The notes under the pieces: model-generated
The model's database searches: none
Told to the model about the DNA's origin: nothing
What the model saw: the letters and a program-made list of their open reading frames with translations, nothing else
Assembly (NCBI RefSeq): GCF_008831235.1
Contig: NZ_WBKF01000001.1
Coordinates: 620,001-684,000 of the forward strand
Direction: 5' to 3'
Length of the DNA: 64,000 bases
DNA from: Pseudoclavibacter sp. CFCC 11306
Lineage (GTDB): Bacteria > Actinomycetota > Actinomycetes > Actinomycetales > Microbacteriaceae
Program-made: the position numbers and the translations under genes
Part shown: piece after piece, positions 35,662 through 44,829 of the stretch
How positions within the stretch are numbered: position 1 is the stretch's first letter
How the letters are laid out: the number at the start of each line of letters is the position of its first letter

Positions 35662-38600
35662 TCAGTACCTCAGGTGCAGTCCGTCGGCCAAAAGCTGGGC
35701 GAGCGCCCGCCCGTCTTTGTCGGCGAGGTTGTCTGCCTGAGTGCGACACGAGAACCCGTCGGCCAGGTAGACGTAGTCACCGCCGCAGCTCTGGTCGGCC
35801 TCGCGCAGCGCCGGCAGCAGAGCGTTCTCGGCGACGGCGACCGAGGTCTCGTAGTGCCCCTTCTCCATGCCGAAGTTTCCGGCGAGCCCGCAGCAGCCGG
35901 CCAGCTCGGTGAACTCGACGCCGGCACGTTTGAGCAGCGCACGATCGGGGGCGAACCCGATCACCGAGTACTGGTGGCAGTGCGGCTGCACCACTGCGGT
36001 GGTGCCGTGCAGATCGGGCAGCTGCCAGTCGGGCCTCGGCCCGAGAGGCGCGGGTGCGCTGAGCAGCTCAGAGAGGGTGAACACATGGTCAGCGACGACC
36101 TGCGAACGCGGATCGTTCGGCAAGAGGTGCAGCAGGTCGCTGCGCAGCACCGCCGTACACGAGGGTTCGAGCCCCAGGATCGGAATGCCGCGAGCCGCGA
36201 ACGGTCCCAGCTTGCCCAGCAGATCCTCGAGCCGAGACTTCGCGCCGTCCAACTGGCCGGTCGTGATCCAGGTCAGCCCACAGCAGGCGTTGTCCGGCGG
36301 CAGCACCACCTCATAGCCGGCATCTTCCAGCACGGCGACGGCCGCCCGTGGAATCTCCGGCGCGATGCCGTTGCTGAACGAGTCGGTCCACAGTACGACC
36401 GGGGTGCGAACTCCCGCCCGCCGCGCCGCCACCGCGCCCCGCCGCGCGTCACTTCCTGCAGCATCCACAGGAAGCATGCCCGTCGCCGCTCCTGCTCGCC
36501 CGCCCACCGACGCGACCCAGTCGACATCGGTGAAGAAGTCATGCGAGCGTCGTCGACCGTCGCGTTTGAGCCAGCGCCCGAACTGCTGAGGGGCGAAGCC
36601 GGGCATGCGCCGACGACGATCCATGCCGCCGCCTCGGATGATCGCCTGCTGCACGCCGGGCACTTTCATGATCGCGTTGACCGCTGCCGGAGCGATGCCC
36701 ACCAGGCGCAGCCAGCGCGGCAGCCAGCCCAGCGAGTAGTGCGATATGGGCCGCACCCGTCCCTTGTGCTTGTGGTACAGCACCTCAGACTTGTACTGAG
36801 CCATGTCGATGCCGGCCGGGCAGTCGCTCGAACAGGCCTTGCACGAGAGGCACAGGTCGAGCGCGTCGGCCACCTCGGGGGCATCCCACCCGCCGTCGAC
36901 CAGCGTGCCTCGGATCATCTCTTCCAGTACACGGGCGCGTGCGCGCGTCGAGTCTTTCTCGTCTTTGCTCGCCTGGTACGAAGGGCACATGAACCCGCCG
37001 GCGGCACGCATGTCGGCGCGGCACTTGCCGACCCCCATGCAGCGGTGCACCGCCTTCGAGAAGTCGCCGTGATCGCTCTCGAACGAGAAGCCGCCGGATG
37101 CCGGCACCGGCCCGGCGTTCGGGCGTCGCACGTGCTCGTCGATGGGATCAGGATCGACCAGCACGCCCGGGTTGAGCAGAGAGTCCGGATCGAACACGCC
37201 TTTGACCCGGCGAAAGAGATCGATCGCGTCAGCAGAGTACATGCGCGGAAGCAGCTCGGATCGCGCCCGACCATCACCGTGCTCTCCCGAGAGCGAGCCG
37301 CCGTAGGTCGCCACGAGATCGGCGGCGCGCTCCATGAAGTCGCGCATCACCTGCGGGTCGCGATCAAGCGGGAAGTCGATGCGGATGTGCGTGCAGCCGT
37401 CGCCGAAGTGGCCGTACATCAGACCGTCGAGTCGGTACTCCTTCATCAGCGCGTCGAATCGACGCAGATACTCGCCGAGGCGGGCGGGCGGCACGGCGGC
37501 GTCCTCCCAGTTGGGCCAGGCCTGCTCCCCTGCCGGCGTGCGACCGCCGAGACCCGCTCCATCTGCTCTGATGCGCCACATCGCGGTCGCATCGGGCCCT
37601 GGTGGGAAGACCGCGACCTCGTCGCTTGCGGATGCCTCGGCGAGCTGGTGGGCTCGCTCGCGGGCATCGGCCTCGTCGACGCCGCCGACCTCGACCATCA
37701 TCCAGCCGGCACCCGTGGGCAGTTCAGGCACCGCACCGTCGCCTTTGTGCTGACGCACCACATCGACCAGCCTGGAGTCCATTCCTTCGATGGCCAACGG
37801 CTTCAGCGGCAGAAGATTGACCACGTCGTCGGCCGCCTCGAACATGTCGGGGTAGCCCAAGACGACGAGGTGCGGGGCGGTCGGCACCGGCACCAGCCGA
37901 ATGGTGGCCTGCAGGATCACGCACAGCGTGCCCTCCGTGCCCGCGAGCATGCGTGCCAGATTCTCTTTGCGCTCGGGCAGCAGATGCTCGAGCGAATAGC
38001 CTGACACTTGGCGGCCGAACGTGCCGAACTCTCGACGGATCGTGGCGAGACCGCCGTGAACGATGTCACGCAGCTCGGGAAACTCGTCGAGCCCGGTCGA
38101 GGCCGTGAACCGACGACCGGTGCCGTCGACCACATCGAGATCGATCACCTGGTCGGCGCTGCGCCCCCAGGCGAGCGCATGGGGGCCGCAGGCGTTGTTG
38201 CCGATGGAGCCGCCGATGGTGCAGCGCGTCCACGTGGAGGGATCGGGCCCGAAGCGCAGCCCGTGCGGGGCGCCGGCTTTCTGAATCGCTGCGAGCAGCA
38301 CACCGGGCTGCACGACGGCGGTGCGGGCTTCTGGATCGAGCGAGAGGATGCGGTTGTAATGCCGAGAGGTGTCGAGCACGATGCCCGGGCCGATGGCGTT
38401 GCCTGCGATCGACGTGCCGGCACCGCGCATGGTGACCGGCAGCTGGTGCGATCGGGCGATGCGCATGACTGCGCCGATGTCTTCGGCCGTGCGAGGAAAG
38501 ACAACGGCACGTGGAGCGACGCGATACACAGAGGCATCTGACGAATACTCGGCCCTGCGGCGCGTGCCCGAATCCACATCGGCCGCACCACCGCTCAGCG

Positions 38601-38688
38601 CACCCGCGATCTCGGCGACGATGTCAGCGTCCAGCGCTGCAGCATCCGCCGGCGGTCGAAGCACCGGGGTGCCGGCCAATGTCGACAT
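35662..38688 (-). CDS. FAD-linked oxidase / Fe-S dehydrogenase fusion (2-hydroxyacid dehydrogenase type)
   Basis: One 1,008-residue chain joins a VAO-type FAD domain (VTMRGAGTSIAGNAIG), an FAD-oxidase C-terminal domain (MYGHFGDGCTHIRIDF, GGSLSGEHGDGRARSE), two 4Fe-4S motifs (CMGVGKCRAD ~549; CLSCKACSSDCPAG ~619) and a CCG-type domain (CCGLAGNFGMEKGHYETS ~936). Such fusions oxidise D-2-hydroxyacids such as D-lactate, glycolate or D-2-hydroxyglutarate; the substrate is not resolved. The ATG at 38688 follows AAAGGAAG; the longer in-frame start at 38742 is rejected. Confidence 0.92.
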   Translation of the reverse strand: MSTLAGTPVLRPPADAAALDADIVAEIAGALSGGAADVDSGTRRRAEYSSDASVYRVAPRAVVFPRTAEDIGAVMRIARSHQLPVTMRGAGTSIAGNAIGPGIVLDTSRHYNRILSLDPEARTAVVQPGVLLAAIQKAGAPHGLRFGPDPSTWTRCTIGGSIGNNACGPHALAWGRSADQVIDLDVVDGTGRRFTASTGLDEFPELRDIVHGGLATIRREFGTFGRQVSGYSLEHLLPERKENLARMLAGTEGTLCVILQATIRLVPVPTAPHLVVLGYPDMFEAADDVVNLLPLKPLAIEGMDSRLVDVVRQHKGDGAVPELPTGAGWMMVEVGGVDEADARERAHQLAEASASDEVAVFPPGPDATAMWRIRADGAGLGGRTPAGEQAWPNWEDAAVPPARLGEYLRRFDALMKEYRLDGLMYGHFGDGCTHIRIDFPLDRDPQVMRDFMERAADLVATYGGSLSGEHGDGRARSELLPRMYSADAIDLFRRVKGVFDPDSLLNPGVLVDPDPIDEHVRRPNAGPVPASGGFSFESDHGDFSKAVHRCMGVGKCRADMRAAGGFMCPSYQASKDEKDSTRARARVLEEMIRGTLVDGGWDAPEVADALDLCLSCKACSSDCPAGIDMAQYKSEVLYHKHKGRVRPISHYSLGWLPRWLRLVGIAPAAVNAIMKVPGVQQAIIRGGGMDRRRRMPGFAPQQFGRWLKRDGRRRSHDFFTDVDWVASVGGRAGAATGMLPVDAAGSDARRGAVAARRAGVRTPVVLWTDSFSNGIAPEIPRAAVAVLEDAGYEVVLPPDNACCGLTWITTGQLDGAKSRLEDLLGKLGPFAARGIPILGLEPSCTAVLRSDLLHLLPNDPRSQVVADHVFTLSELLSAPAPLGPRPDWQLPDLHGTTAVVQPHCHQYSVIGFAPDRALLKRAGVEFTELAGCCGLAGNFGMEKGHYETSVAVAENALLPALREADQSCGGDYVYLADGFSCRTQADNLADKDGRALAQLLADGLHLRY

Positions 38689-38839
38689 GCGATCTTCCTT
38701 TCGAGATTCCCCCGTGCGTCGTGGAATGAGTTTCGCGCTCATGTGCGCACAGGTCGAATCTTACAATGCACGCAGCGGAGAGATCGGCGAGCGCACGCCC
38801 CAGACCTGAGAGCTGAGCGTTCGAAGCCGGTGCATCGAA

Positions 38840-40363
38840 TCAGTAGTGCACAGAGACCGGAGTGCCGATCGGGGCGAAGTCATAGACCGTCTTCGCATCG
38901 GTCTCACGCAGGTTCACGCAGCCATGGCTCATGTCCGAGATGCCGAACTGATTGTGCCAATAGGTGCCGTGCAGCGCCTGGTCGCCGTTGAAGAACGTGG
39001 ACCATTTGACGTCTTTTGTGCAGTAGTCGTACTGGGGCGTGCAGCCCATGTTCTGCACCGTCGTCTTGTACCAGACCTTGTAGTTGCCGACCTTGGTCGA
39101 GGTCTTCGCCGCCTGCATCGCCCCGGAGTTCGTCTGCAGGCCGGGAGACATCGGGAAGGTCGTGACGACCTGACCGTTCTCGATCAGCGAGGCCGAGCGT
39201 GACGCGAGGTTGATGTCGATCTTGCGGTCAAGGGTCTTGGTCTCGAATGGCACTTCGGTGACCGGCAGATCGAACGAGCTGTCGCCTGCGGCGGCCTTCG
39301 TGGCGACGTCTTCGGCGAAGGACGTCACATCGCCCAGCGTCTTGCCGGTGCTGCCGGGCACGAGCACGACGTTGGCGTCAGAGGCAAGCACCGTCTGCGT
39401 CTTGGGCGTCGGGTCGAGCTTCGCAGGTGCATTCTGCTTGACGAAGTCGCTGATGGCCTTGGTGTCATAGACCGCGCTGAACTGGCCGTCGCGATCAGAG
39501 ATTTTGACCCACGACCCGACCGTGGCCGCATCGGCCGTGATCAGCGGCTTGCCCCCGGCCTGAAAAGTCATCTTGCGCACAAGCTGCTGCGCCGTGGGCA
39601 GAGCGGCATGAGCCTGTTCGTCGGTGATCGTGGGCTGCACCTCACTCTGGCTCACGCGCTGAGCCGTGGAGTCGCCATGTACGAAGGAGTCGAGGAACGC
39701 CGTCTGCACGGCGGCCGCGTCGACTCCCTGGCCGGCCTGCCCGGGAACGACTGTGAACGAGGCCTTCGCGGCCTGATACTCCAGGCTCGGCTCGGTGACC
39801 GTATAGGCCGCTGGCCATGCCTCAGAGAAGAACGTGCCCTCTGCCGCAGCATCGGCTGAGACCTGCGGAGAGACGGTCGATGAGCTGTTCCACCGCCAGA
39901 ACTGCCAGGCCGGCTGACCTGCGATCACGTCGTGCGCCGTCTGCTGCGCATCGATCTGCAGCCCCAAGTCGGCGGCGCTGACCTGCTGCTGGGTGCCGTC
40001 GAAGCTGAACGGCACCGAGTGCCGATCGAACTGACGCTGAATGATCTGTGCCGCCTGTTCGCCGCTCTGACCACCGAGGTCTGCGCCGGCATACGTGACG
40101 CCGGGAGCGACGTGGTCAGCTGAGTACCAGGCCCCGAAACCGATGGCGGCGAGAACGAGCACACCTGCCCCGCCCAAGATAAATGGTGCTTTGCGGCGGC
40201 GCTTGCGAGCAGGCCCAGTCGTGCCAGAACCCCGATCTGCCCCTCCTGCGGGAGGCATGCCGCCTGCGGCCGCGACATCGATCAGCTGGGTCGTGGGCTT
40301 GGCAGCCGGAGTCGTCCCCGTGCCGGTGCCCCGATCCAAAGTGACGTTGTCCCCCATGGGCAT
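38840..40363 (-). CDS. L,D-transpeptidase with peptidoglycan-binding repeat domains
   Basis: This membrane-anchored cell-wall enzyme forms 3-3 peptidoglycan crosslinks. A basic RKRRRK precedes one helix at ~60-80 (APFILGGAGVLVLAAIGFGAW). The extracytoplasmic part has two regions of the PG_binding_4 type and a C-terminal YkuD domain. The catalytic motif is HGTYWHNQFGISDMSHGCVN with Cys near residue 481. Length (507) and topology fit the long YkuD class. AGAGGAAGC precedes the ATG. It is transcribed away from valS. Confidence 0.93.
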   Translation of the reverse strand: MPMGDNVTLDRGTGTGTTPAAKPTTQLIDVAAAGGMPPAGGADRGSGTTGPARKRRRKAPFILGGAGVLVLAAIGFGAWYSADHVAPGVTYAGADLGGQSGEQAAQIIQRQFDRHSVPFSFDGTQQQVSAADLGLQIDAQQTAHDVIAGQPAWQFWRWNSSSTVSPQVSADAAAEGTFFSEAWPAAYTVTEPSLEYQAAKASFTVVPGQAGQGVDAAAVQTAFLDSFVHGDSTAQRVSQSEVQPTITDEQAHAALPTAQQLVRKMTFQAGGKPLITADAATVGSWVKISDRDGQFSAVYDTKAISDFVKQNAPAKLDPTPKTQTVLASDANVVLVPGSTGKTLGDVTSFAEDVATKAAAGDSSFDLPVTEVPFETKTLDRKIDINLASRSASLIENGQVVTTFPMSPGLQTNSGAMQAAKTSTKVGNYKVWYKTTVQNMGCTPQYDYCTKDVKWSTFFNGDQALHGTYWHNQFGISDMSHGCVNLRETDAKTVYDFAPIGTPVSVHY

Positions 40364-40575
40364 GCTTCCTCTCGCCGTGCAGCCTCGTAAGCGAGACGGG
40401 CACTGATGTCTGTCGACTCATATTAGTACAGACAACCAAGCTCGCCAGGGGACGAAACGCCCATGTGTATGCTGAATTCGATCGACCTTTCGTCGACCCG
40501 TATCCGACATTCAGGCACACAGCAGCCCTTTTCGGCTCATGACGCGGTGCCGCACATACTGAAGGAGCACCTCTG

Positions 40576-43221
40576 GTGACCGATTCCGCTGCAAACGGCA
40601 TCCCCGACAAACCCGCACTCGAAGGCCTCGAGCAGAAGTGGAACGCCAAGTGGGATCAGCAGGGCACCTTCCACTTCGATCGCGATGCCGCCAAGGCCAA
40701 GGGCGTCTATTCGATCGACACGCCCCCGCCCACCGCATCCGGCTCACTGCACATCGGCCACGTCTTCAGCTACACGCACACCGACGTGATCGCCCGGTAC
40801 CAGCGCGCGCAGGGCAAAGAGGTCTTCTACCCGATGGGCTGGGATGACAACGGCCTGCCGACCGAACGACGCGTCCAGAACTACTACGGCGTGCGCTGCG
40901 ATCCCTCACTCCCCTACACTCCAGACTTCGTTCCCCCGTTCGAAGGCGGCGACGGCAAGAGTGTGAAGGCGGCCGACCAGCAGCCCATCTCGCGTCGCAA
41001 CTTCATCGAGCTCTGCGAACGCCTGACCAAAGAAGACGAGAAGCAGTTCGAGCAGCTCTGGCGCTCAGTGGGGCTCTCGGTCGACTGGAACCAGACCTAC
41101 CGCACCATCGGCGACGAGTCGATCACGGCCAGTCAGCTGGCATTTCTGCGCAATGTGGCGCGCGGTGAGGCGTATCAGGCGGATGCTCCCACGCTTTGGG
41201 ACGTCACCTTCCGCACCGCGGTGGCACAGGCCGAGCTCGAAGACCGCGAGCGCGACGGCGCCTATCATTCTCTGGCCTTCCACGGCACGGGCGCACATGA
41301 CGGCGAAGACGTCATCATCGAGACGACTCGCCCAGAGCTGCTGCCTGCCTGCGTCGCGCTCGTGGCGCATCCCGACGACGAGCGGTACCAGAAGCTCTTC
41401 GGCACCACGGTGCGCACACCCCTCTTCGGTGTCGAGGTGCCGGTGCTCGCCCACCGTCTCGCCCAGCCCGACAAGGGGTCGGGCATCGCGATGATCTGCA
41501 CCTTCGGTGATGTCACCGACGTGGTGTGGTGGCGCGAGCTGCACCTGCCGAACCGCACCATCATCGGCCAGGACGGTCGCGTCATCGATCTGAGCCCGGA
41601 GTGGATCACCGACGAGCAGGGTCGCGAGGCCTTCGCTCAGCTCGTGGGCAAGACGGTGTTCTCAGCCCAGAAGGCCGTCGTCGCGGCGCTGCAGGAATCG
41701 GGCGAGATGCTGGGCGACCCCAAGCCGATCAAGCATCCGGTCAAGTTCTTCGAGAAGGGCGATCGCCCGCTCGAGATCGTCAGCACGCGCCAGTGGTACA
41801 TCTCGAACGGCGCGGGCGACGAGAAGCTGCGTGCCACGCTGAAAGAGCGCGGAAACGAGCTGGAGTGGCACCCGGCGTTCATGCACGTGCGCTACGACAA
41901 CTGGGTCGACGGCCTCAACGGAGACTGGCTGGTGAGTCGTCAGCGCTACTTCGGCGTGCCGATTCCGGTCTGGTACCCGATCGATGCCGAGGGCGTCACC
42001 GACTATGAGCACCCCATCGTGCCCGATGAGTCGCAGCTTCCGGTCGACCCCTCATCCCAGGCGCCCGCCGGCTTCGACGAGTCGCAGCGAGGGCAGGCCG
42101 GCGGCTTCGTCGGCGAGGTAGACGTGCTCGACACCTGGGCGACCTCCTCGCTCACTCCGCAGCTGGCCGGCGGCTGGGAGCGCGATCCTGAGCTCTGGGA
42201 TCTCGTCGCACCCTATGATCTGCGCCCTCAGGCGCAGGACATCATCCGCACCTGGCTGTTCTCGACCCTGCTGCGCAGCGAGCTCGAAGATCACCGCCTG
42301 CCGTGGTCGCACACCACGATCTCGGGCTTCATCGTCGACCCCGACCGCAAGAAGATGTCGAAGTCGAAGGGCAACGTCGTCACCCCGCTGAGCCTGCTCG
42401 AGCAGTTCAGCTCGGACGCCGTGCGTTACTGGGCGGCTGCCTACAAGCTGGGCACCGATGCCGCGTTCGACCCGCAGAACCCGAAGCAGATCAAGGTCGG
42501 CCGCCGTCTGGCGATCAAGATTCTGAACGCGGCCAAGTTCGTGCTCGCCTTCGGTCAGGCTCCCCAAGGCGCGCAGGCGACGAACCCGCTCGACATCAGC
42601 CTGCTGGCGACGCTGGCAGAGGTCGTCGAGCAGTCGACCAAGGCTTTCGACGCGTACGACCATGCTCGTGCGCTCGAAGTGACCGAGTCGTTCTTCTGGA
42701 CGTTCTGCGACGACTACATCGAGATCGTCAAAGAGCGTGCCTACGGCGCGGCCGGCGACGCTGAGCGAGACTCGGCTCTGGTCACCCTGCAGACGGCACT
42801 CGAGGTGCTGCTGCGGCTCTTCGCTCCGTTCATCGTGTACGCAACCGAAGAGGTCTACAGCTGGACGCACGACGAGTCGATCCACCGTCAGCCCTGGCCG
42901 ACTGCTGCCGAAGTTCTGGCTCCTGCGGCTCCCGCCGCAGAGTCAGCCGATGCTGCTGGCGACGATATCGACGAGGGCGGCGTGTTCGCGGCGGTCAGCG
43001 ATGCGCTGATCACCTTCCGCCGGGCGAAGACCGAGGCGAAGGTCAAGATGCGCACCCCGATCGTGACGGCCACGCTGCACGGGCCGGCAGACCGCATCCA
43101 GCAGGTCGCTCTCGCGCTCGACGATCTGCGTTCGGTCGCCAAGGCAGAGCAGATCGTGCTGGCCGAAGACGGCGAGCAGTTCACCGTCAGCGATGTGGAG
43201 TTCGGCTCGCTCGACCAGTAG
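40576..43221 (+). CDS. valS: Valyl-tRNA synthetase
   Basis: This class I synthetase charges tRNA-Val and edits threonine. HIGH is in SGSLHIGHVFSYTHTD (~58), the WDDNGLPTERR element follows, and KMSKS is in DRKKMSKSKGNVV (~591). The 881 residues fit the family. The GTG start lies 8 nt after AAGGAG. A factor-independent terminator follows at 43245-43274, so it is a single-gene transcript. Confidence 0.96.
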   Translation: MTDSAANGIPDKPALEGLEQKWNAKWDQQGTFHFDRDAAKAKGVYSIDTPPPTASGSLHIGHVFSYTHTDVIARYQRAQGKEVFYPMGWDDNGLPTERRVQNYYGVRCDPSLPYTPDFVPPFEGGDGKSVKAADQQPISRRNFIELCERLTKEDEKQFEQLWRSVGLSVDWNQTYRTIGDESITASQLAFLRNVARGEAYQADAPTLWDVTFRTAVAQAELEDRERDGAYHSLAFHGTGAHDGEDVIIETTRPELLPACVALVAHPDDERYQKLFGTTVRTPLFGVEVPVLAHRLAQPDKGSGIAMICTFGDVTDVVWWRELHLPNRTIIGQDGRVIDLSPEWITDEQGREAFAQLVGKTVFSAQKAVVAALQESGEMLGDPKPIKHPVKFFEKGDRPLEIVSTRQWYISNGAGDEKLRATLKERGNELEWHPAFMHVRYDNWVDGLNGDWLVSRQRYFGVPIPVWYPIDAEGVTDYEHPIVPDESQLPVDPSSQAPAGFDESQRGQAGGFVGEVDVLDTWATSSLTPQLAGGWERDPELWDLVAPYDLRPQAQDIIRTWLFSTLLRSELEDHRLPWSHTTISGFIVDPDRKKMSKSKGNVVTPLSLLEQFSSDAVRYWAAAYKLGTDAAFDPQNPKQIKVGRRLAIKILNAAKFVLAFGQAPQGAQATNPLDISLLATLAEVVEQSTKAFDAYDHARALEVTESFFWTFCDDYIEIVKERAYGAAGDAERDSALVTLQTALEVLLRLFAPFIVYATEEVYSWTHDESIHRQPWPTAAEVLAPAAPAAESADAAGDDIDEGGVFAAVSDALITFRRAKTEAKVKMRTPIVTATLHGPADRIQQVALALDDLRSVAKAEQIVLAEDGEQFTVSDVEFGSLDQ

Positions 43222-43244
43222 GCGGTCTGTGGCAGGCCGAATTG

Positions 43245-43274
43245 AGAGGCGGATGCTCCGTGGCATCCGCCTCT
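43245..43274 (+). terminator. valS terminator
   Basis: A 12-bp perfect stem (arm AGAGGCGGATGC) with a 6-nt loop lies 24 bp after the valS stop and is followed by TCTTCGCCC. Confidence 0.75.
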
Positions 43275-43377
43275 TCGCCCATCTATCGCTGTGATTCCGG
43301 CCGGGCTGTCACTTCAGCGAGGATCTGATGTTCATGTAAGAACCTTGGGTGCGCAGAAAGCTGTCCCTGGATCTGAT

Positions 43378-43938
43378 TCACATTGCGGGGAAATAGGGTA
43401 TCCGAGTACCGTCTGGCAGTTCCTGCCGTGAATTCGTCGGGGTGTCTGGTGGGCAGGCGACGCGGGTGAAGGCGTCGGCGTGTGCTTGGGTCCCGAGGGT
43501 GACAGGGATATTGATACATGTCCTCGCCTCAATGGGTGCGTCAGGATCTTGGCGGGGTATGTGCCAGGGGTCAGCGGAACCGATACCGATAAAAACCACG
43601 AGGTGGAATAGGGAATGCTGGTCGTCCAATGATTCGACGGACAGCACACCGAAATACACAGAGCCCGCATTGGCGACTTCTGGAGTTCTCAGCCAGTTCA
43701 AGACATCAGATTCGGCTGTGCTCAAAGGCACACCAGAGCCAAGCTTTCCGGTGTCAATCGCTCGGTTCATCTCCCGAACCACGCCTTCGGAGTGGAAGTT
43801 GATGAGCCGTATCTCGTTCGGGCTTGGAGCTGGCGCATCGTCATCAGAACAGCCACTCAAACAGAGTGTCGCAACGAGAACAGACACGAAGACAGCACAC
43901 AGCCGCGCAACACCAGCACACCAACGACGACACGACAT
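43378..43938 (-). CDS. Secreted lipoprotein of unknown function
   Basis: This 186-residue protein has a lipoprotein signal (AVFVSVLVATLCLSGC) with Cys about 30 residues in, followed by an Asp-rich start SDDDAPAPSP. The mature part (LINFHSEGVVREMNRAID, SVYFGVLSVESLDDQ) matches no family I recognise. Two downstream cysteines (TCINIP, VACPPD) may form a disulfide. I choose the ATG at 43938, 8 nt after AAAGG; upstream GTG/ATG codons are closer than usual. Base composition is visibly lower in GC than the neighbours. It follows another anchored unknown protein on the same strand. Confidence 0.7.
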   Translation of the reverse strand: MSCRRWCAGVARLCAVFVSVLVATLCLSGCSDDDAPAPSPNEIRLINFHSEGVVREMNRAIDTGKLGSGVPLSTAESDVLNWLRTPEVANAGSVYFGVLSVESLDDQHSLFHLVVFIGIGSADPWHIPRQDPDAPIEARTCINIPVTLGTQAHADAFTRVACPPDTPTNSRQELPDGTRIPYFPAM

Positions 43939-44047
43939 ATTCATCACCCTTTGTTCAGTTGTCGGGGTACAGAGTTAAGGCGATCAGTCGCCGGCTGCAC
44001 GAATGACGAACGCAGACGGCATCGCCTCGATCCTGCACGCAGGCTGA

Positions 44048-44665
44048 CTAGAGTCCTGTTTGTTCGGCAGTCGCGGGCAGCTTTGGCGGCCCGGCGCTGA
44101 CCTCTTCCTCAATGGCGGCGAAGTCACCCCTGCGCGCGGGCTCAACGACTGCGTGATACCAACCGTCCGGGCTCGCATGATACTGAGTGGTCTGAGGGAG
44201 CGAAGTCCACTCTTTCAACTTGTCCAACGCCTTTCGCAGAGCGTCAGAGTCGCCTTCTCGCTGCGCTCTGACGGATTCTGCTTCCCACGCCCAGGCATAG
44301 AAGGAAAGTGCCTGCCCGACTCCCGTTCCGGCCTCGTACGTCAGCTCGACCTCACCGGCCCCGAACCCTGCAGACGATGGGTCTGTGGCGAAATCACTTC
44401 TGACCACCATCTCGGACAGTGAGGGCCATGAAACGCCGTCTGGCAGCTGCAGGTCATTCGCAAGGCTGCCTTGGATCGCCTGTGTGTATTCGTCCTCGAC
44501 TGAGGATAACGGCCCGGAGCTGGAGGGCACTTCTTGCTCTTGTGCCTCTTGCTCTTGTGCTGCTTGCTCTGGCGCAGCCGAATGCGAACTCAGCAGGAAC
44601 ACGGCGACTCCGATGACCACAGCGAGGAACCCGAGAGCCCCCAGAATGACAGACACTCTTCTCAT
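44048..44665 (-). CDS. Membrane-anchored protein of unknown function
   Basis: This 205-residue protein has an N-terminal helix (VSVILGALGFLAVVIGVAVFLL) without a clear cleavage site, a Gln/Glu-rich linker (EQAAQEQEAQEQE) and a soluble domain (VELTYEAGTGVGQALSFYAW, LKEWTSLPQTTQYH) that matches nothing I know. The ATG at 44665 lies after AAAGGGGTGGGGAAT, a context strikingly like that of the downstream lipoprotein gene. Codon use and GC are unlike the housekeeping neighbours, which suggests lineage-specific or acquired DNA. Confidence 0.68.
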   Translation of the reverse strand: MRRVSVILGALGFLAVVIGVAVFLLSSHSAAPEQAAQEQEAQEQEVPSSSGPLSSVEDEYTQAIQGSLANDLQLPDGVSWPSLSEMVVRSDFATDPSSAGFGAGEVELTYEAGTGVGQALSFYAWAWEAESVRAQREGDSDALRKALDKLKEWTSLPQTTQYHASPDGWYHAVVEPARRGDFAAIEEEVSAGPPKLPATAEQTGL

Positions 44666-44794
44666 ATTCCCCACCCCTTTGACCTGCCCGCGACACCCGC
44701 AGTACGCACACTAGCAGAACCGAGCTTCCGGGCAGCTGACCGCAGGCACACGTTGGGCCCGTCTCGGTCTTCGTAGCGACGAGCGACGACCAGC

Positions 44795-44823
44795 TTGACG
44801 ATCATTCGAATATATGTTCGAAT
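44795..44823 (+). promoter_or_regulatory. SOS (LexA) box and promoter of the radical-SAM gene
   Basis: The 20-bp element ATTCGAATATATGTTCGAAT (44804-44823) is a palindrome with a single mismatched pair and fits the actinobacterial LexA consensus TCGAAC-N4-GTTCGA with one difference. A -35 TTGACG lies at 44795-44800; a -10-like TCGAAT (44818-44823) is 17 bp away and 6 nt before the ATG, so the transcript is probably leaderless and LexA would cover the -10. Confidence 0.8.
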
Positions 44824-44829
44824 CACATC

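Noticed and set aside
35602-38004. 800-codon open frame opposite the FAD/Fe-S dehydrogenase
   Set aside because: Shadow of a gene with clear FAD and Fe-S motifs.
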